A stretch of 64,000 nucleotides of DNA from Hofstenia miamia (taxonomy: Eukaryota > Xenacoelomorpha > Acoela), in assembly GCA_004352715.1 (NCBI GenBank), contig SCFE01000051.1, positions 1,304,414 to 1,368,413 of the forward strand, in the 5' to 3' direction. Positions 13,301 to 27,400 of the stretch are shown here, one piece after another. A program made the translations under genes and the position numbers. Numbering within the stretch: position 1 is the stretch's first letter; each line of letters begins with the position of its first letter. The notes under the pieces are model-generated. The model had not been told where the DNA came from. It saw only the letters and a list, made by a program, of their open reading frames with translations, and did not search any database.

Positions 13301-16300
13301 TGATTCTATAAAATAAGATAAGTGATTCCTAATTCAGATAAATGTTTACAATTTACAATGATAATTTGCCTGAATAACGTCATTAAATTCACAAAGCGTA
13401 TATGCACAAATCACATAAATTACGAAATAAGTCTTCCAGGCAAAGTTGGAAATGGATCACTCCCGATCTAAGTCCGATCCGGTCCGGTTCGGTATGTAGT
13501 ATATGCAAATAATTGGTCCTCTTCGGTCATTCAATCCAATAAGTTGCCATTAATTTAGAGGAATTGCAAATAACATCACAGTGATGACATAAACGTAGAG
13601 TGCAGCCAGAGACAAAATGTCATTACAATTTACTTCAAAATTATATTGTTCGGTGAAAATTAGGTTAAAATCGAATATTGCATTAGAGAATTTCTTTATT
13701 TTTTGTAAAAATGCTTAAAAAAATTTGAATCTATGTCATTATCTAATGCCATTTTTTAACAAATTGTTGAACATCTCCGCACACTTTTAGCAAAGACTTT
13801 TACTGTATGATATTGTAAATATATTTTGTGAGTCGTTTTAATTTTATTAATTTGTCAACATTTGGGGAAAAATTTTGCATGCATATTTACTAAACTGCTT
13901 TTTGTGACAGCAAAAACAATCAAATGATCCAAACGGAATAGATTGTTACATTTTAACTCTTAAGATACAAAGGTAGTTTGCCACCTTTAAAAGACAAAGG
14001 GTGATCAAAAACACTAAAAAACACTATTTATGCCCGATAGTTGATATATTTTAACTTATCTATACCTTTTCAAGTTCAATATGGGAATAAGCAAGTTCAA
14101 CATGGGAATAAGGAAGTTCAATATAGGAATAATCAAGTTCAATATAGATATAGGGAAGTTCAATATAGGAATAAGCAAGTTCAATATGGAAGTAAGCAAG
14201 TTCAATATGGGAATAAGCAAGTTCAATATGGAATAAGCAAGTTCAATATGAGAATAAGCAAGTTCAATATGGGAGAAGGCAAGTTCAATATGGAAGTAAG
14301 CAAGTTCAATATGGGAATAAGCAAGTTCAATATGGAATAAGCAAGTTCAATATGGGAATAAGCAAGTTCAATATGGGAATAAGCAAGTTCAATATGGGAA
14401 TAAGGAAGTTCAATATGAGAATAAGCAAGTTCAATATGAGAATAAGCAAGTTCAATATGAGAGAAGGCAAGTACAATATGATAATAAGGAAGTTCAATAT
14501 GGGAATAAGCAAGTTCAATATGGGAATAAGCAAGTTCAATATGGGAATAAGTACAGAACGTATTCTAAAAGTAGAAGAGTGAGCTTTATGTGCTTCAATG
14601 TAAATTATATTCCAAAATAAGACCCATTATAATCATAACTATAACTTCTAACAATTTTTGATGAAATAAATTTTCTAGTTGTTGTCAATTTAGAACCATG
14701 CTATGCTACTGAAATTGACTGGTCTGTTTCCGATATTTCAAATGTGGTTGTTACGTGGTCTTTCTCAACAGAGACAAACTGCGATGTTGCAAGTACAGGG
14801 CTCTCTTGGAAAGTGAGTGTTGATGGAGCAACTGCAACTCTACAGGACTACAACACTAAGAGCAAGCAAATCGCTGTTACTGCTAACACTCCTGTAAACG
14901 TTTCAATTACTGCTACACAAGAATGCACTGGAGCTACTAGTATTGATGGTGATACCATTTATAAAATCGTCTACATAAGTGAGTTATATCTCCATTTAAT
15001 TTAATTTTCCAAAAAAAATGTGTTTTACCTGATTTTTTCAATTCAAGTTCAAAAATGATGTTTCAATTACCTCTCCAGCGCGATTTTCAGCAAATTGTGC
15101 TACTAAAAATTATATTTGATTTGAATCTGACTTGTCCTAAGGATTTCCACTTAGAAATATATAATTGTAAAAAAACGATTTAACACTAGAACAGCGAGCA
15201 CTTCTTGAGAATATATTTCCATCTGAGCTTTCAAATGCGAAAATTATTGAATAGAAACATAATTTCTACTAACAACAAATTCAACGAGATTATCAACATA
15301 GCTAGAAGTACATGTACCTGTTAGTGTTTTTGCTGAATGTAAAATCAAACAAACAAAAAAAGGCTTATAGGTTATTTTGGCCAATCGTAGCGTTTCTAGT
15401 GTTAAAAGACAACCTATATATTATAATCATTTATGTTTTGATAAAAATCGATTTTCGATACAATCTATAAAATTCTAATAATATGTAGAATGAATTTAGA
15501 AGATTAGTTGGTTTAGTTGTAGACATAAATCGAACCATGCCCAACTAAAAGCCTCGATTAATTCCGTTCAAACTGTAGAGTAAAAAATCAGATGTACATT
15601 ATCTCGAAATAGAATATGCTTTTAAAAACAAATCATCATTTTTAGGAGATTTTCTAATAAACCTAGATAGGGTGAACACTATTAAAACTCCGAATATCCG
15701 AATTATTGTTCTATGCTAACCAAATGACCGTTAGAAAAAATCAAAAGCTAAACAAGCTTTTAAAATCCGGTGATTACGATGCATGTCCCTGTCATTGGGA
15801 CAAAAGAATGAAGCGTTATGAAAAAAATATTTTAATTACCTTTATATTTACAAAATTTACATTCAAATAAGCTGTTCCAGAAAAGATTTATTCTACATCC
15901 ATGGTTGTAGATATACTATCACAATTATGTAGCTCAATTTTTAAATTAAGAAGCAACATTTCTAAAATTTACCTGTGAAACCCTGAAGTTTGTTCGTTGA
16001 ACACTTGAACTTGTAATTTTCTGTATTGAAGTCCAGTAGGTTTTGGTAGAAGTAATGCTGTAGGATCAGAAGACCACTGAATTTGTGATAATTGAGGTTC
16101 AAATGTTAATGTTGTGTGAGCGGGCTCCTACCTGCATCCTCACTAAGGGAGGTGAACAAGGACCTTAAAGATGCGTCTGTGTTTCTTTTATGAATTTGTC
16201 TGTTTTTAGATATTCCTACAGTATCAGTAGTATCCAAAACCACGGATTCCATTGAAATACGAATTACCTCTACATTTCCAGGATTTTTCAGTTTGGAAGA

Positions 16301-19300
16301 AACAACCACGCCATTTACCGCAGTTGGAAATGTGAGTACTAATTCTACAGATCTTTTCGTAGACGTAAATGTTACTGGAGTAAACATAATTGCTGGTACA
16401 CCTTACACATTTAAAGCTGTTCCCCTTGAATATGGATCTGAAAGCGATGAAATCACCGCATGCAGTCGTAAGTTTCTAATTTTAATTTTTGGTACAAAAA
16501 ACCAAAATTATAAATCATAAAATAATTTTATATACCCTTGTTTCTTTACTTACCTGACGGATTTATACTTAAGACTTCTAATTGAAACATTAATATAGGA
16601 GGAATGCTAAACTTCTTAACACGGATTAGAATTTTATTAACATTTACTATAAATGAATGTTCATTTCGAAAGAAAAATTTAGCTATATTAAATCTTTCCA
16701 AAGTTGAGCAAAAACTTGCAAGTTTTGGACTAAAACTTGGGTCAAAGGCCCAAAACCCAAACCCAAGTTTCAATAAATGAAAAAATCCAGCAAACGCAGT
16801 ACATTGTTTGTACTTTGTGATACATGAATATTTCTATCGAAGTTGGTGTTCGCAAAGCTAGTGCTACCACTACTATTAAGTCAGGTTGTGTTTTGGCTTG
16901 TGATGTCTGATTTGGAGACTGCCTAAAATGGTTTAAAACATTTTAAAATGACGTAATTACGCCATTTTACTTGAGGAATGCCAAACTAAATCCAGAATAT
17001 ATGTATTTCTTTATATATAATTTAAAAATACTTGAATTTTCAATTTTAATATTTCTTGCATAGGTCCATGTAGTTTTCCATCATTGACCTGGAATTTGCG
17101 TGATGGAAGCATCGATATTGTAGATTTTACTTGGGAAAGTTCGGGTTGTCCTACAGCAACTGGATTAACGACAAAATTCGTTACTACAGTGAGCAACACA
17201 ATTTCAACTTTATCTACAGATGTGTTCACAACTTCAGAAACAGACGTCGCAATCGATACACCATATAATGCAACAGTTTATGCTGAACAGTCTTGCCCTG
17301 GCGGTGACACAACACAGAGTGATCAATTGACGATTCTTTCTTATATCAGTATGTTCGAATTTTTAAGTTATTGCTATAGCACAACATTATGTAATGACAT
17401 ACATATATATATATATATATTAGGGTGCATCAAACCGCCTTTAATTTTAAAATATTTCTATATTTTTCCGCGGCATAATAAAAATGTTCTACCTCATGAA
17501 AAATAATTTGGTCAAGTTTTCATGAATTTTGATTAACATTTGTCGTCTCCATATCCATGTTGAAATAACGAAAATTCAAGAAAGAACACAATAATGCTAT
17601 GGCATTTTACAGACATATTTTATGTTTAGGCGACTATATTTCTTTCTTGAACAGTGCATACAACATTAAAGAGTAATTCAAATACAAAAACTTGAAGAAT
17701 TTATAAAAAATACGGAGCTGTTATCTGATGTCAATGTCCAAAATGTAACAAAAAACCCAGTCCCTTTTCCTCCAGAAGTGATGGCTGCTAATGGATATCT
17801 TCAGTCAATTTCCTCCTCCGAAGGTTTGGTCTGTCCTTCCTGCCTGCTTCCACTACATGTAAGACATTCTGAAAGTGCTTTTCTGATTTAGCAGCACCAG
17901 TGAAGTCAGAACTTAGCTTCACCCCTCTTTCTGCAAAGTCATTAATGACGTTAATGGTATTGATCTTTGTTTTTGAAGAAAGATATAATAGCAAGTTTAT
18001 CCACTCGCTAAGTTATTTGGGCAGAAAATCACTGTCCAGAAGCAGTAGACTAAAGATGAACCGGAAGTCATGTGCAACCAAATCTGCTAGTGGCGTAGTC
18101 TCGGTGATTTCAGTTGGAAAATGTGGCTTCCCGAAAACTGTACCAAAGCTAACTCTTGCTGTGTTCTGGAAGTCATCATGTTCTGATTTCACCGTCAAGA
18201 GCCTCTCAGCCAAGTTGCGCCGTTTTTCTGATGGATTTAAGTCACTGAAGAATACAAGTGACATCATTTCTGCAGTTAAATACCACAGCTGATGGGATAA
18301 AGCAGTTGTTACAGTTGGATTTACTGACTTGTACTGAAAGGATTTCTTGAACAAACTTAAGTTTTTCCAATGAGCATCTAGAGCTGTAGCACAAGTATTC
18401 CACCATAAACTGCAGATTATGCACACAAATGTGACAAAGTCATGCAACTTCCCACTCTGTTTTAGGTAGTAATGTTTCCAGGTGACAAGGAAATGATCTC
18501 GTATTGCAGAAGAACGATTTTGACCTAATACAGAAGTTTGGCCATCCACCTCGCCTTTGTGTAGCGCACCAGGACGCTTGAGACCAAAGTCTGTGTAATT
18601 GAGGTCATCTAAATTCAACAAGCACAGTTCTGAGAATTCATCACGTTGATGCTGTGTAGAGTCTGGTAAAACGTGAAGTGTTTCATGTCTCCAATCCTAC
18701 ACCAGAGCCTTTGTTTCTTCAGAATATGCACTTGAATCAAATAGTGTCAGATTTTCTTTGCTGATATGGCTTACACTTTCAAAGTATTTCCTAAAACTTT
18801 TGAATACAGACGAATCAGGTGATTTAGAAGCTTCTATCTGTGTAAGCATCACCTCACCAACATGTTGCCCAGAGGAACGGCCGTCCTAGTGCCTGCTGGA
18901 GACAAACACAAGCAGCAGTAACATGACCTATGTTGGAGGCAATTGTGTCAAACACCATGGATACAATTGAACTCTCACAGTCCCATAATTTCAGTAGTGT
19001 CATACTTTTCTCAGTTATAATTTCTTCTGAACACTTTTCAGTGCCTGGTTTATAAGCTGAAACTCCAATCAGCTTAATTTTATCACATCACCAACTAAAG
19101 CTATAGTCAGTCGCTGGTGCTTTCTTTTCTTAACTGCGGATTTAAGTAATTTTGTATTATGAAAATAATCAGCTAGGCTTAGACGATAATTTGGGAATCG
19201 TGACGTTGACCTGGAAGAGACTAGTACCTCCCTGTTACGTTATCACAACTTATGGTTCATTAAGTTAGGTATACGACTACGGTTAGTTTATAAAACTTGT

Positions 19301-21404
19301 ACTTGTGTAATTATTGTTGTACACTTATATTTCCGGGTAAATGATTACATTAGGGCTGGCAGTGGTTTCTAATTTCTTACTCCATAGTTTTGAATAATGA
19401 CAAAATTTCAGATTTTCACGGCTCATGTGGACCCTGTAGAATTTATCCAAATTTCATAATATTTTACATAGTTTGTTTTTACTAGGGGTAGAACATTTGT
19501 ATTATGTAGCCATAGAATTTTTTTTTAAATGGGCGGTTTGATGCACCCTAATATACATATCAACAATTTTAAGATCATTATGAAAACACCTNNNNNNNNN
19601 NNNNNNNNNNNNNNNNNNNNNNNNNNNNNNNNNNNNNNNNNNNNNNNNNNNNNNNNNNNNNNNNNNNNNNNNNNNNNNNNNNNNNNNNNNNNNNNNNNNN
19701 NNNNNNNNNNNNNNNNNNNNNNNNNNNNNNNNNNNNNNNNNNNNNNNNNNNNNNNNNNNNNNNNNNNNNNNNNNNNNNNNNNNNNNNNNNNNNNNNNNNN
19801 NNNNNNNNNNNNNNNNNNNNNNNNNNNNNNNNNNNNNNNNNNNNNNNNNNNNNNNNNNNNNNNNNNNNNNNNNNNNNNNNNNNNNNNNNNNNNTATATAT
19901 ATATCCCTATATATATTAGGGATGTGCCGGAATCCGCTATCCGGTAAAATCGACATTTACTTAACCGGATCCGGATATCCGTTAAAATTATCCTTGTTTA
20001 CCGGATTTTACCGGATAACATATTCTGAGTTAAAACTTGATTTAAAAATGGAATTTTCGCGGAAAAAGTTAATTTTTTTTCCATGATATGGAAGTTTTTT
20101 TGCAACAAAACAAGTTTTTTTGAAATATCAGGACCTAGTCTATTTAATATTTATTTATTTTCATTCGGAAATAGTTGTGGATGAAGTAATATTTTGCCAT
20201 ATTTTCTTTAAAATTAAGAAATAAACTTAAAAATTAATGTTGGATTGTGACTGCTTTAAATCATTCAATTTCAATTAATATACTTCCTGGCCTAACTGCC
20301 GAGAAGTTTAATTGCTAGCTAGTTCTTGACCCGAGTCGGGATGGGTAGTTCACCGAACCGAGACAGTGTGAAATTCGGTTCGGTTTCGGTTAATTGCTGT
20401 GATAGAAGTAATGAGTGATGGAAGTAATGATATAATTATTTAGCTGCGTGTGAGTTGTTGTTACTTCTTTTTCATTGGCTGTTTCAATATAGCCACTGAA
20501 ATTTATGCTATTCTTTTGAACTTGCTTCGCGTTAGTTACCAGGACGACTTATCGGGCCCCGGCTACTCCTGTACCTGAGCTATGGTCGTCGACATCGTCA
20601 ATTTTTATTAACCTTGCTGAAGTCACCCGACCCACTGGTCAATGCTGGAAGCTGAAAAAATATTAAAAGTAGTATACACATTTTATTATTTCACGGATTC
20701 TGCAAGGCACATGTGTTGTGCCAAGCGTATTCAACAAATTATATATGAAGGTTGACAATTTAATTGTTTCAATTAAGACTGCTATAAAAAAATCAAAGTT
20801 GTTAGATGGTTGACAGATTTGAAATTCCATCAGATGTTGTTATTACTCCCACCCTTAAAGTAATAGCCTATATGAAGTCACTATTAGAAAATACCGGTTT
20901 CACATTTATAATAGATGGAAAGGTGATAGATATTTAATCGGAATTGCTTGTCAAGTTACGAAAATATCACGCAACAACCACTGCAGTTGAAAGATGTTTC
21001 TCTTTGTTAAGAAAACTCTTACCCTTTGACAGAAATCTTAACCACAATAAGAATATATGAAAATTTATGTGCTGTAATTATATTTTGGTAAGGTAGTTGC
21101 TTTAAAAAATTGACCTTTTATTGTAATAAAGTTTTTTTATTGGTTTTATATTTTGTTCTCAGTAATAGAAAAACGTTTTATATTGGTTAAATGAACCATT
21201 TTAAAAAAATGGATGATTGTTTTTAAAGTATATTTTACTAAATTCCGTTATATTTTGTCATAAAAATAAGGTCACATTTTGTTTTTTAAAGTCATATTTC
21301 TGCTTTCCCATGTAATAATTGAAAAAGGGATTATCCGGTATCCGGCGGCAGTCAAATTATCCGGAATTATCCGGTATATTCAATTCACTATCCGGATCCC
21401 ATCC

Positions 21405-21441
<37 letters not shown>

Positions 21442-24400
21442 ACAATAATAATAATTATTATTCATAGTTTAAATGAATTGCTGCATAAATTCATGATAGC
21501 ATAAATCAAATAGTGCTAACCTANAATAAATAAATTTAAATTAAAAATAATAATAATTATTATTCATAGTTTAAATGAATTGCTGCATAAATTCATGATA
21601 GCATAAATCAAATAGTGCTAACCTAAGGAATTATTGAATCAGTCCCATTCCAAGTTCTGATAATTTCACTATCCCTCTACCAAAATTAAACACAATTTTT
21701 CTGAAATGGCTAACCGCCCAAAATGCATCAGGGCCTGAAAGTTTTAGCTTCCTTGCAACTTCAAATGCATAGTTGCAAAAACCAGAAATGTGTCGACACA
21801 TACTTTATTTTGGGTGTTTCAAAATCTATATATTTAAGATATGTTAATTCACTAACCTTTCGTTCATGTGGAACCTGTTACATGCATCATCAAGGGTCTG
21901 CAACAAATTTGTTGTTCTGGAATGGAACAGAGAAAAAGTCTCAATTTACAATCCCTTAATAACATGTCAATCTCGGGTTTATTCAGTATTTTGTTTTGTA
22001 TAACTAAGTAACTAACTACTATTGCTATAAACATTTGAAAAATATTATATCTGTTTGTAAATCCCAAGAAATTTTCATTAAGTTTAAAGGTGAACAGTTT
22101 CCTGATTCACACCCGAACATTCCGCGAGTTTTTGTTCTGAAACTTCTGGGTTTCTTAGTTAATGGGAAATTTGGATTTAAGTCACACATTCAACGCGTGT
22201 CTAAGAAAGCCATTTCTACTGTCTACCAGGGTTGCCACGGAAATGGGAATTTCTATGGGAATTCTCATCTCAGGGGATGGGACCATTAATTTTCATGGGA
22301 ATTACATGGGAATGATTGGGTGTATTGATAAAAAGAAAATTTAAGAAATATAATGGACTAAAACATAAGCATTTTAAACTAAATAATAAAAACATTATTG
22401 CAAGATAATTATCTAATATAGAGAACTAGTTGTGGAATGGAGCTTCACCCGATTATAAAATCTATAATTCTGATATAAACGATGATTTTATTACGGTGGT
22501 CGAGTTGAAGATGCTGAGCATGCGTTGTCGACATGTATTTGAAAAGTAGCGCTAAGTGATCTAGATCTACAAGATGTTATGGACATATTAAAGAATAAAG
22601 TAATGCATCAGCGGTGGAATGCTTTTTTGGAAACCAATTTCTGTGAATTGAATATTTATATTAATGACTGATTTGTTCATAACACAGCTTTTCAATGACT
22701 TTAGAAAAAAGATGAGGTAATTGAAATGGGGCGATAATTTTCACATTTTAGAAGATTATTTTTTTATATAACGGGGTTACATTTGCGAGCTTTAAGTGCG
22801 AGGTAAGTGAATTGGTTCTAATATGGGTATTTATAATAAAAGTTCCTTAATACACCAAGTAGAAATTTCAGTTGAGCCACTTGATTCTTGTTTGTTTTTA
22901 GTATAAATACTTCTTGTTTAGTTACAAATCTAAAGGAAAAATTTCTTTTCAAATTTTTTTGCTTACTTTGAAAGGGTATATGCTCACTTTGATATTTTCC
23001 TAGATTTAGAAACATATCATTAAATGCATTATCAATATCTAAGTTATTCGTAACAACATCACCATATTATTATTTTCAATCAAAATTAAAGGATATACCC
23101 TTGCTTATTTCGATTTAATACATTTTTTGTAAAATCCCATTTTTCCTTGAAATTTGCAAGATTTTAAAAAATTTTCTCGCGTAGGTATTTTGAGCCTGTC
23201 GAATGGCAATATTTCCTTTATTTCTAGCTAATTTGTACGCATTGTAATTTTGACTAGATTTAGAAGACAGGTATGTTTTATAAGCCAAATTCTTAGTTTT
23301 TATAAGCAATTTTAAAGCAGGGCACTCACTACATATATAGTTATAGTTATTCACATTATCGGAAACAATATAATCAATTAGTGTAGACGAATGTTTACCT
23401 ATTCGAATTGGAATTCGATCGTTAATTGTAAAGAGGTCTACTGAATTTAATAAAGAATTAAATTTTTGTTTTTCCTTTTCTTCAAAATAATTGATATTCC
23501 AATCTTCCATGGCAATAAGATTTTTATTTTCAGACAAAGGTCGTTGAAATTCGATTTTCATTGAAAAAGTAAATTCGCTCGTCATTTCTTTACTAGTACA
23601 ATATGAGACATTAATTAATTGGTGTAGATTAGTTGGTAATACTATCTCTGCCCATAAGCTGTCAAATCAATTACTGAAAGTTTTAATATCTTCCCTTATT
23701 TTGGGTGGAAGAATCTTTGGGATTAGTAAAAGCACGCCACCACCTTTAGATTTATTATTATTATTATAAATTCCTGTCACTACGAAAAATACAATAGCCA
23801 GGTATGTTCCATGTACTATCAATTTCCTTATCATTTCGCCATGTTTCAGAAATGCCAAGTATTGAATTTGCCCTATTGAATCTACAAAGTTTTTGTAAAT
23901 TGAAAATTTGCTTGATAAGTTTTAAAAATTTATGTGTACGTATATTAGACAATTGTTGTGGACTTTTATGAATTTATTGTACCTATCAGAAAAATTAGGA
24001 CCTGGATTAATTTCAATACCACCTATTATTATGAGCATTCCAATTGTGAAAAAGCTTAGAATAGATTGTGTAGGTAAAATGATGGCCTGTATATAGTACT
24101 AGTAAAATACATCCGCCATTTTTTTGATGATACTAGCAACAATTTGAATGTAATAGTCATCATATTAAAAGATCTTACCATTGTTATTGATGATCGTTCG
24201 TAAGTGCTGAATTTCAAATGGGTGTTATTGTTGGCATTTGTGGTCTTGAAGCAATTTTGGCATAAGATCTTTGATACCGGCTGTGTAGTTGTGAGTGGGT
24301 AGATGTTGCGCGAGGTAGATGAAGTCGGGTTTTCTTGGGCGGCACTGACGAATGTTTGTCCTTAGAGAAGCGTTCTGTGATCGCACACGCAAGCATTCCA

Positions 24401-27400
24401 TTACCGGCTCTTGAATAGTGAATACCATCATATGGGAATAATCTGTGGTTTACTGTATTGCCCAAGCAAAATTTATCAAAAAGTTTGAAGGTTGTATATT
24501 TAAGTTTATCAGCATTCTGATTAATATCTGAGTTTAATTCCATCGCCTTCTTGTTATGAACTTTATTTTTGGGAAGAGGAACTATCTCTAAAATGTAGAT
24601 AGAAGCAGAACTGAAAATAGAATGTGTAGTATTTAATAATCTTGTAAATTTATCTGAATAGTTTTCGTTTCGTTGCATAATGTCATTACGTCCAATTGTC
24701 AGTATAACATTTTCTACTTTTTGGAAGGTTTTTAGTTTCTTAGAACCGTTGTAAGGTCATCAATAACAGCGCCGGGATGAGTATGAATCAATACTTTAGA
24801 ATCATGAAGACCTGGAGCACGCAAGAACCGCAGCATAGAACTACCAATGAGAATTTTGTGTGTGTCCTAACTATAGTTCTTCGGCTGGAAGTTTTGCGTA
24901 AAAGATTTTTCATTCATTGAGTAGCAGATTCTCTAATAGTGGGAGAAAACTGCGTTGTGGTGTCTGACGTTGATCTAGCCACTGCAGTTAAATTTTCTAC
25001 ATTTTTATGGAGATTAAACAATTCCTCCCTTTCAAGATTATTAAGTGGAGCTAGTAATTTTGCATGGCTAGAACGTGTGCGAGAATCCTTTTCCACTATG
25101 AAATTCTCACTGTGGATGTTTTCAAGCATTCCACGCTCTTTTTGTCTTAAGTTCCGCAGAAACATCGTAATCAGAGAAGAGCTAATTAAGCAACCGACCA
25201 TCCGAAACGAAGCAATTAAGCACAATTTTTTTAGTTGTGAAAACAAAACAATTTCCAGTTTCTTCCTTGGATTACAATTATTAGGTTCCACAGCATCACG
25301 ATCTTGTGTGGACAGCAAAAATACTGGCCTATTTTTTTTACTCTGATGCCTTTCATTTGACTCCATATGGTATGGCGAGGTCAAGGATGATGAAAGCAAC
25401 TAACATTGAACTATTTGTATGTTTAGATTTAGATGTGCTTAGAGTGAATTGCTTAAGTAATCATGTTCGCGTATCTTTGCTCTTTTCTTCATATATGGGA
25501 GGTCTAGTGGTAATTCTTTTCTCTTTCAGTCCCAATGGGAATTCCCACGGAAATGCTGTGGGATGGTACTTAGAAAACATTACCCACGGCAACCCCGCTC
25601 TCTACTTACTTAGTGAGGAAGCTGAAGCGTCTAAATTTTAGTCCCGTTGATCTCAAGGAGCTCTATCATTGCTTAGTACAATCATTGATTACACATGATT
25701 GGGTGGATTGGGGAGGTGAGTGTGAATACTTTGTGAATTGTTTAGACGAAGGACGAATTGGGATAATTTCCAATTATACACCTATTCGTGTTATCATACA
25801 TCTAAGAGATCAAAGACTCTGTAACTATATTCAAGAAAATCTTGGTCATCCTCTTTCTAGTGTGCTCTCTTCTCGGACAGAATAATCTGCTTCCAGACTT
25901 AGACAGAGAGAGAATTATTGGTTTTCCAAATAGATTTTTGCGAAGGACTGTATTTTAGGTTTGCTTTTGTTGCTGAATTAAGATTGATAGTTCCAAATTT
26001 TTTAAGCAACAGCACTATTTGTCTTTCTTTTTATATTATTAAGAAGTGCTTTACAAAGAGCATTTTCTATATGTAATACTGCTCTAATGAAATTTACAAA
26101 AGGGTGCATTAACACTGGATATTTTGTAGAATATCTGAAACATGAATTTTTACGTTATTTACTTATTTCATTTATTTTACATGGTTAGCACTCAGGAAAA
26201 AGAAAGATATTGAAATAATTTCAACAGAATGTCTTGAAGGAATTACCAATTTGTCAATGTTAATTCATTAATATACTGATAGTAGGTGGCCTCATCAATC
26301 ACATCAGTGAGCACATCTTAAGATCAGTGACTCAATATCCATATAATATATAATCAGAAAGATATGATTTCACCAAAACAATGTATGCTTTGAATGGCAC
26401 GTTCGGAATAATGGCCTTTGTTTACAGGATCGTTTCAATTTACACATCAAGGACTTTTGAAAAATAACTGCCATTAGAAAACTGTGCATAGCTAATGAAA
26501 CGAAGACCTTTTACATCCGGATAGAATCTAGCAGAAGGCATTTTGAATTATTCGTAATGCTGAGGAAGTCTGTTTCACAGCAAGCAAACATTTACTTAGG
26601 GATGTGTCATTAAAAATCACAAGCAGCCATTTATTCCATAACTTAATAGAATTTCGTTTCCAATGTTGACTGGATTATGTCTTGATCTTACATTAACCAA
26701 GCATAAATGCATTGAATGAAGAATGGGATTTCTTGGTTCATCAAATGAACCAATTACTGATTGACGTTAACTTGTTCTTTCGATCCAAGCACAAATGGAA
26801 AAAGTAGATGGCCTTTTCATGACTTATTGGAATGTTCAGCTTTGAAAAATTTTGAAAGTGAATCCAAAGCAGCTTTCAATTTTTACTATATGTATACTAA
26901 GAACTCTTATTTTCAACTCAAAGTAAGCCAAAAGAAATGTTTTCAGTCGATGTCAATTCTAATGTATAAAAATATAGGTAAATTAAATCGATTGATGATG
27001 CACTAAATGAGTGTAATGAATATCCGGATTCAATCCTGGATAATTATCAATTTAGCAAGTTCCCTACTCGAAGATATTAGGTTATTATCTGCAGATGACA
27101 TCAAGCAAACATTTCACCTTGAGAATGTGTGGAAGGAATACTCGCGGGAAAACGTATTTTCATTGGCAATTATAACTCCACAAAGTCAGTAAGAATGGAA
27201 TTGTAGTACTTTTCAATGCATGGATACTAAGTCGTAACAATATTGCTCTGCAGGTCTTGGAAGCGCTTCAAAACAGGACTGTAAACAGCTCAACAGATTA
27301 TTGAAGCGAGCACACCAACGGAGTTTTATTGAAAGAAGTTACCAATTGCAGAAGATCATCAATGAAAGATGCAGTATTTTATTTTCTTCATTAAGCGGAA

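Larger units (their letters stand above)
22227..25597. mobile_element. hAT-like element (3.4 kb) inserted in a non-LTR relic and carrying another
   Basis: Left end CAGGGTTGCCACGG and right end CCCACGGCAACCCCG are inverted. Flanking octamers ctgtctac (22219-22226) and ctctctac (25598-25605) match at 7 of 8. Next to both ends lie ggaaat/gggaatt repeats in opposite orientation. There is no transposase; the interior is filled by a minus-strand non-LTR fragment (about 25399-22818). The element therefore grew by nested insertion. Confidence 0.75.

Noticed and set aside
13440-13520. Possible hAT-like element starting caaagttggaaatggatcac
   Set aside because: Only one end seen; no partner end or target duplication.
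14041-14582. Proteins made of Ile-Ser-Lys-Phe-Asn-Met-Gly or Leu-Leu-Ile-Pro-Ile-Leu-Asn repeats
   Set aside because: By-product of a 21-nt minisatellite in an intron; no splice sites join it to the gene.
17900-18292. Plus-strand 130-codon ORF
   Set aside because: It is the antisense shadow of the minus-strand transposase relic, which carries the recognisable blocks.
24939-25346. Plus-strand 135-codon ORF
   Set aside because: Antisense to the CR1-like ORF1 fragment; no motif of its own.
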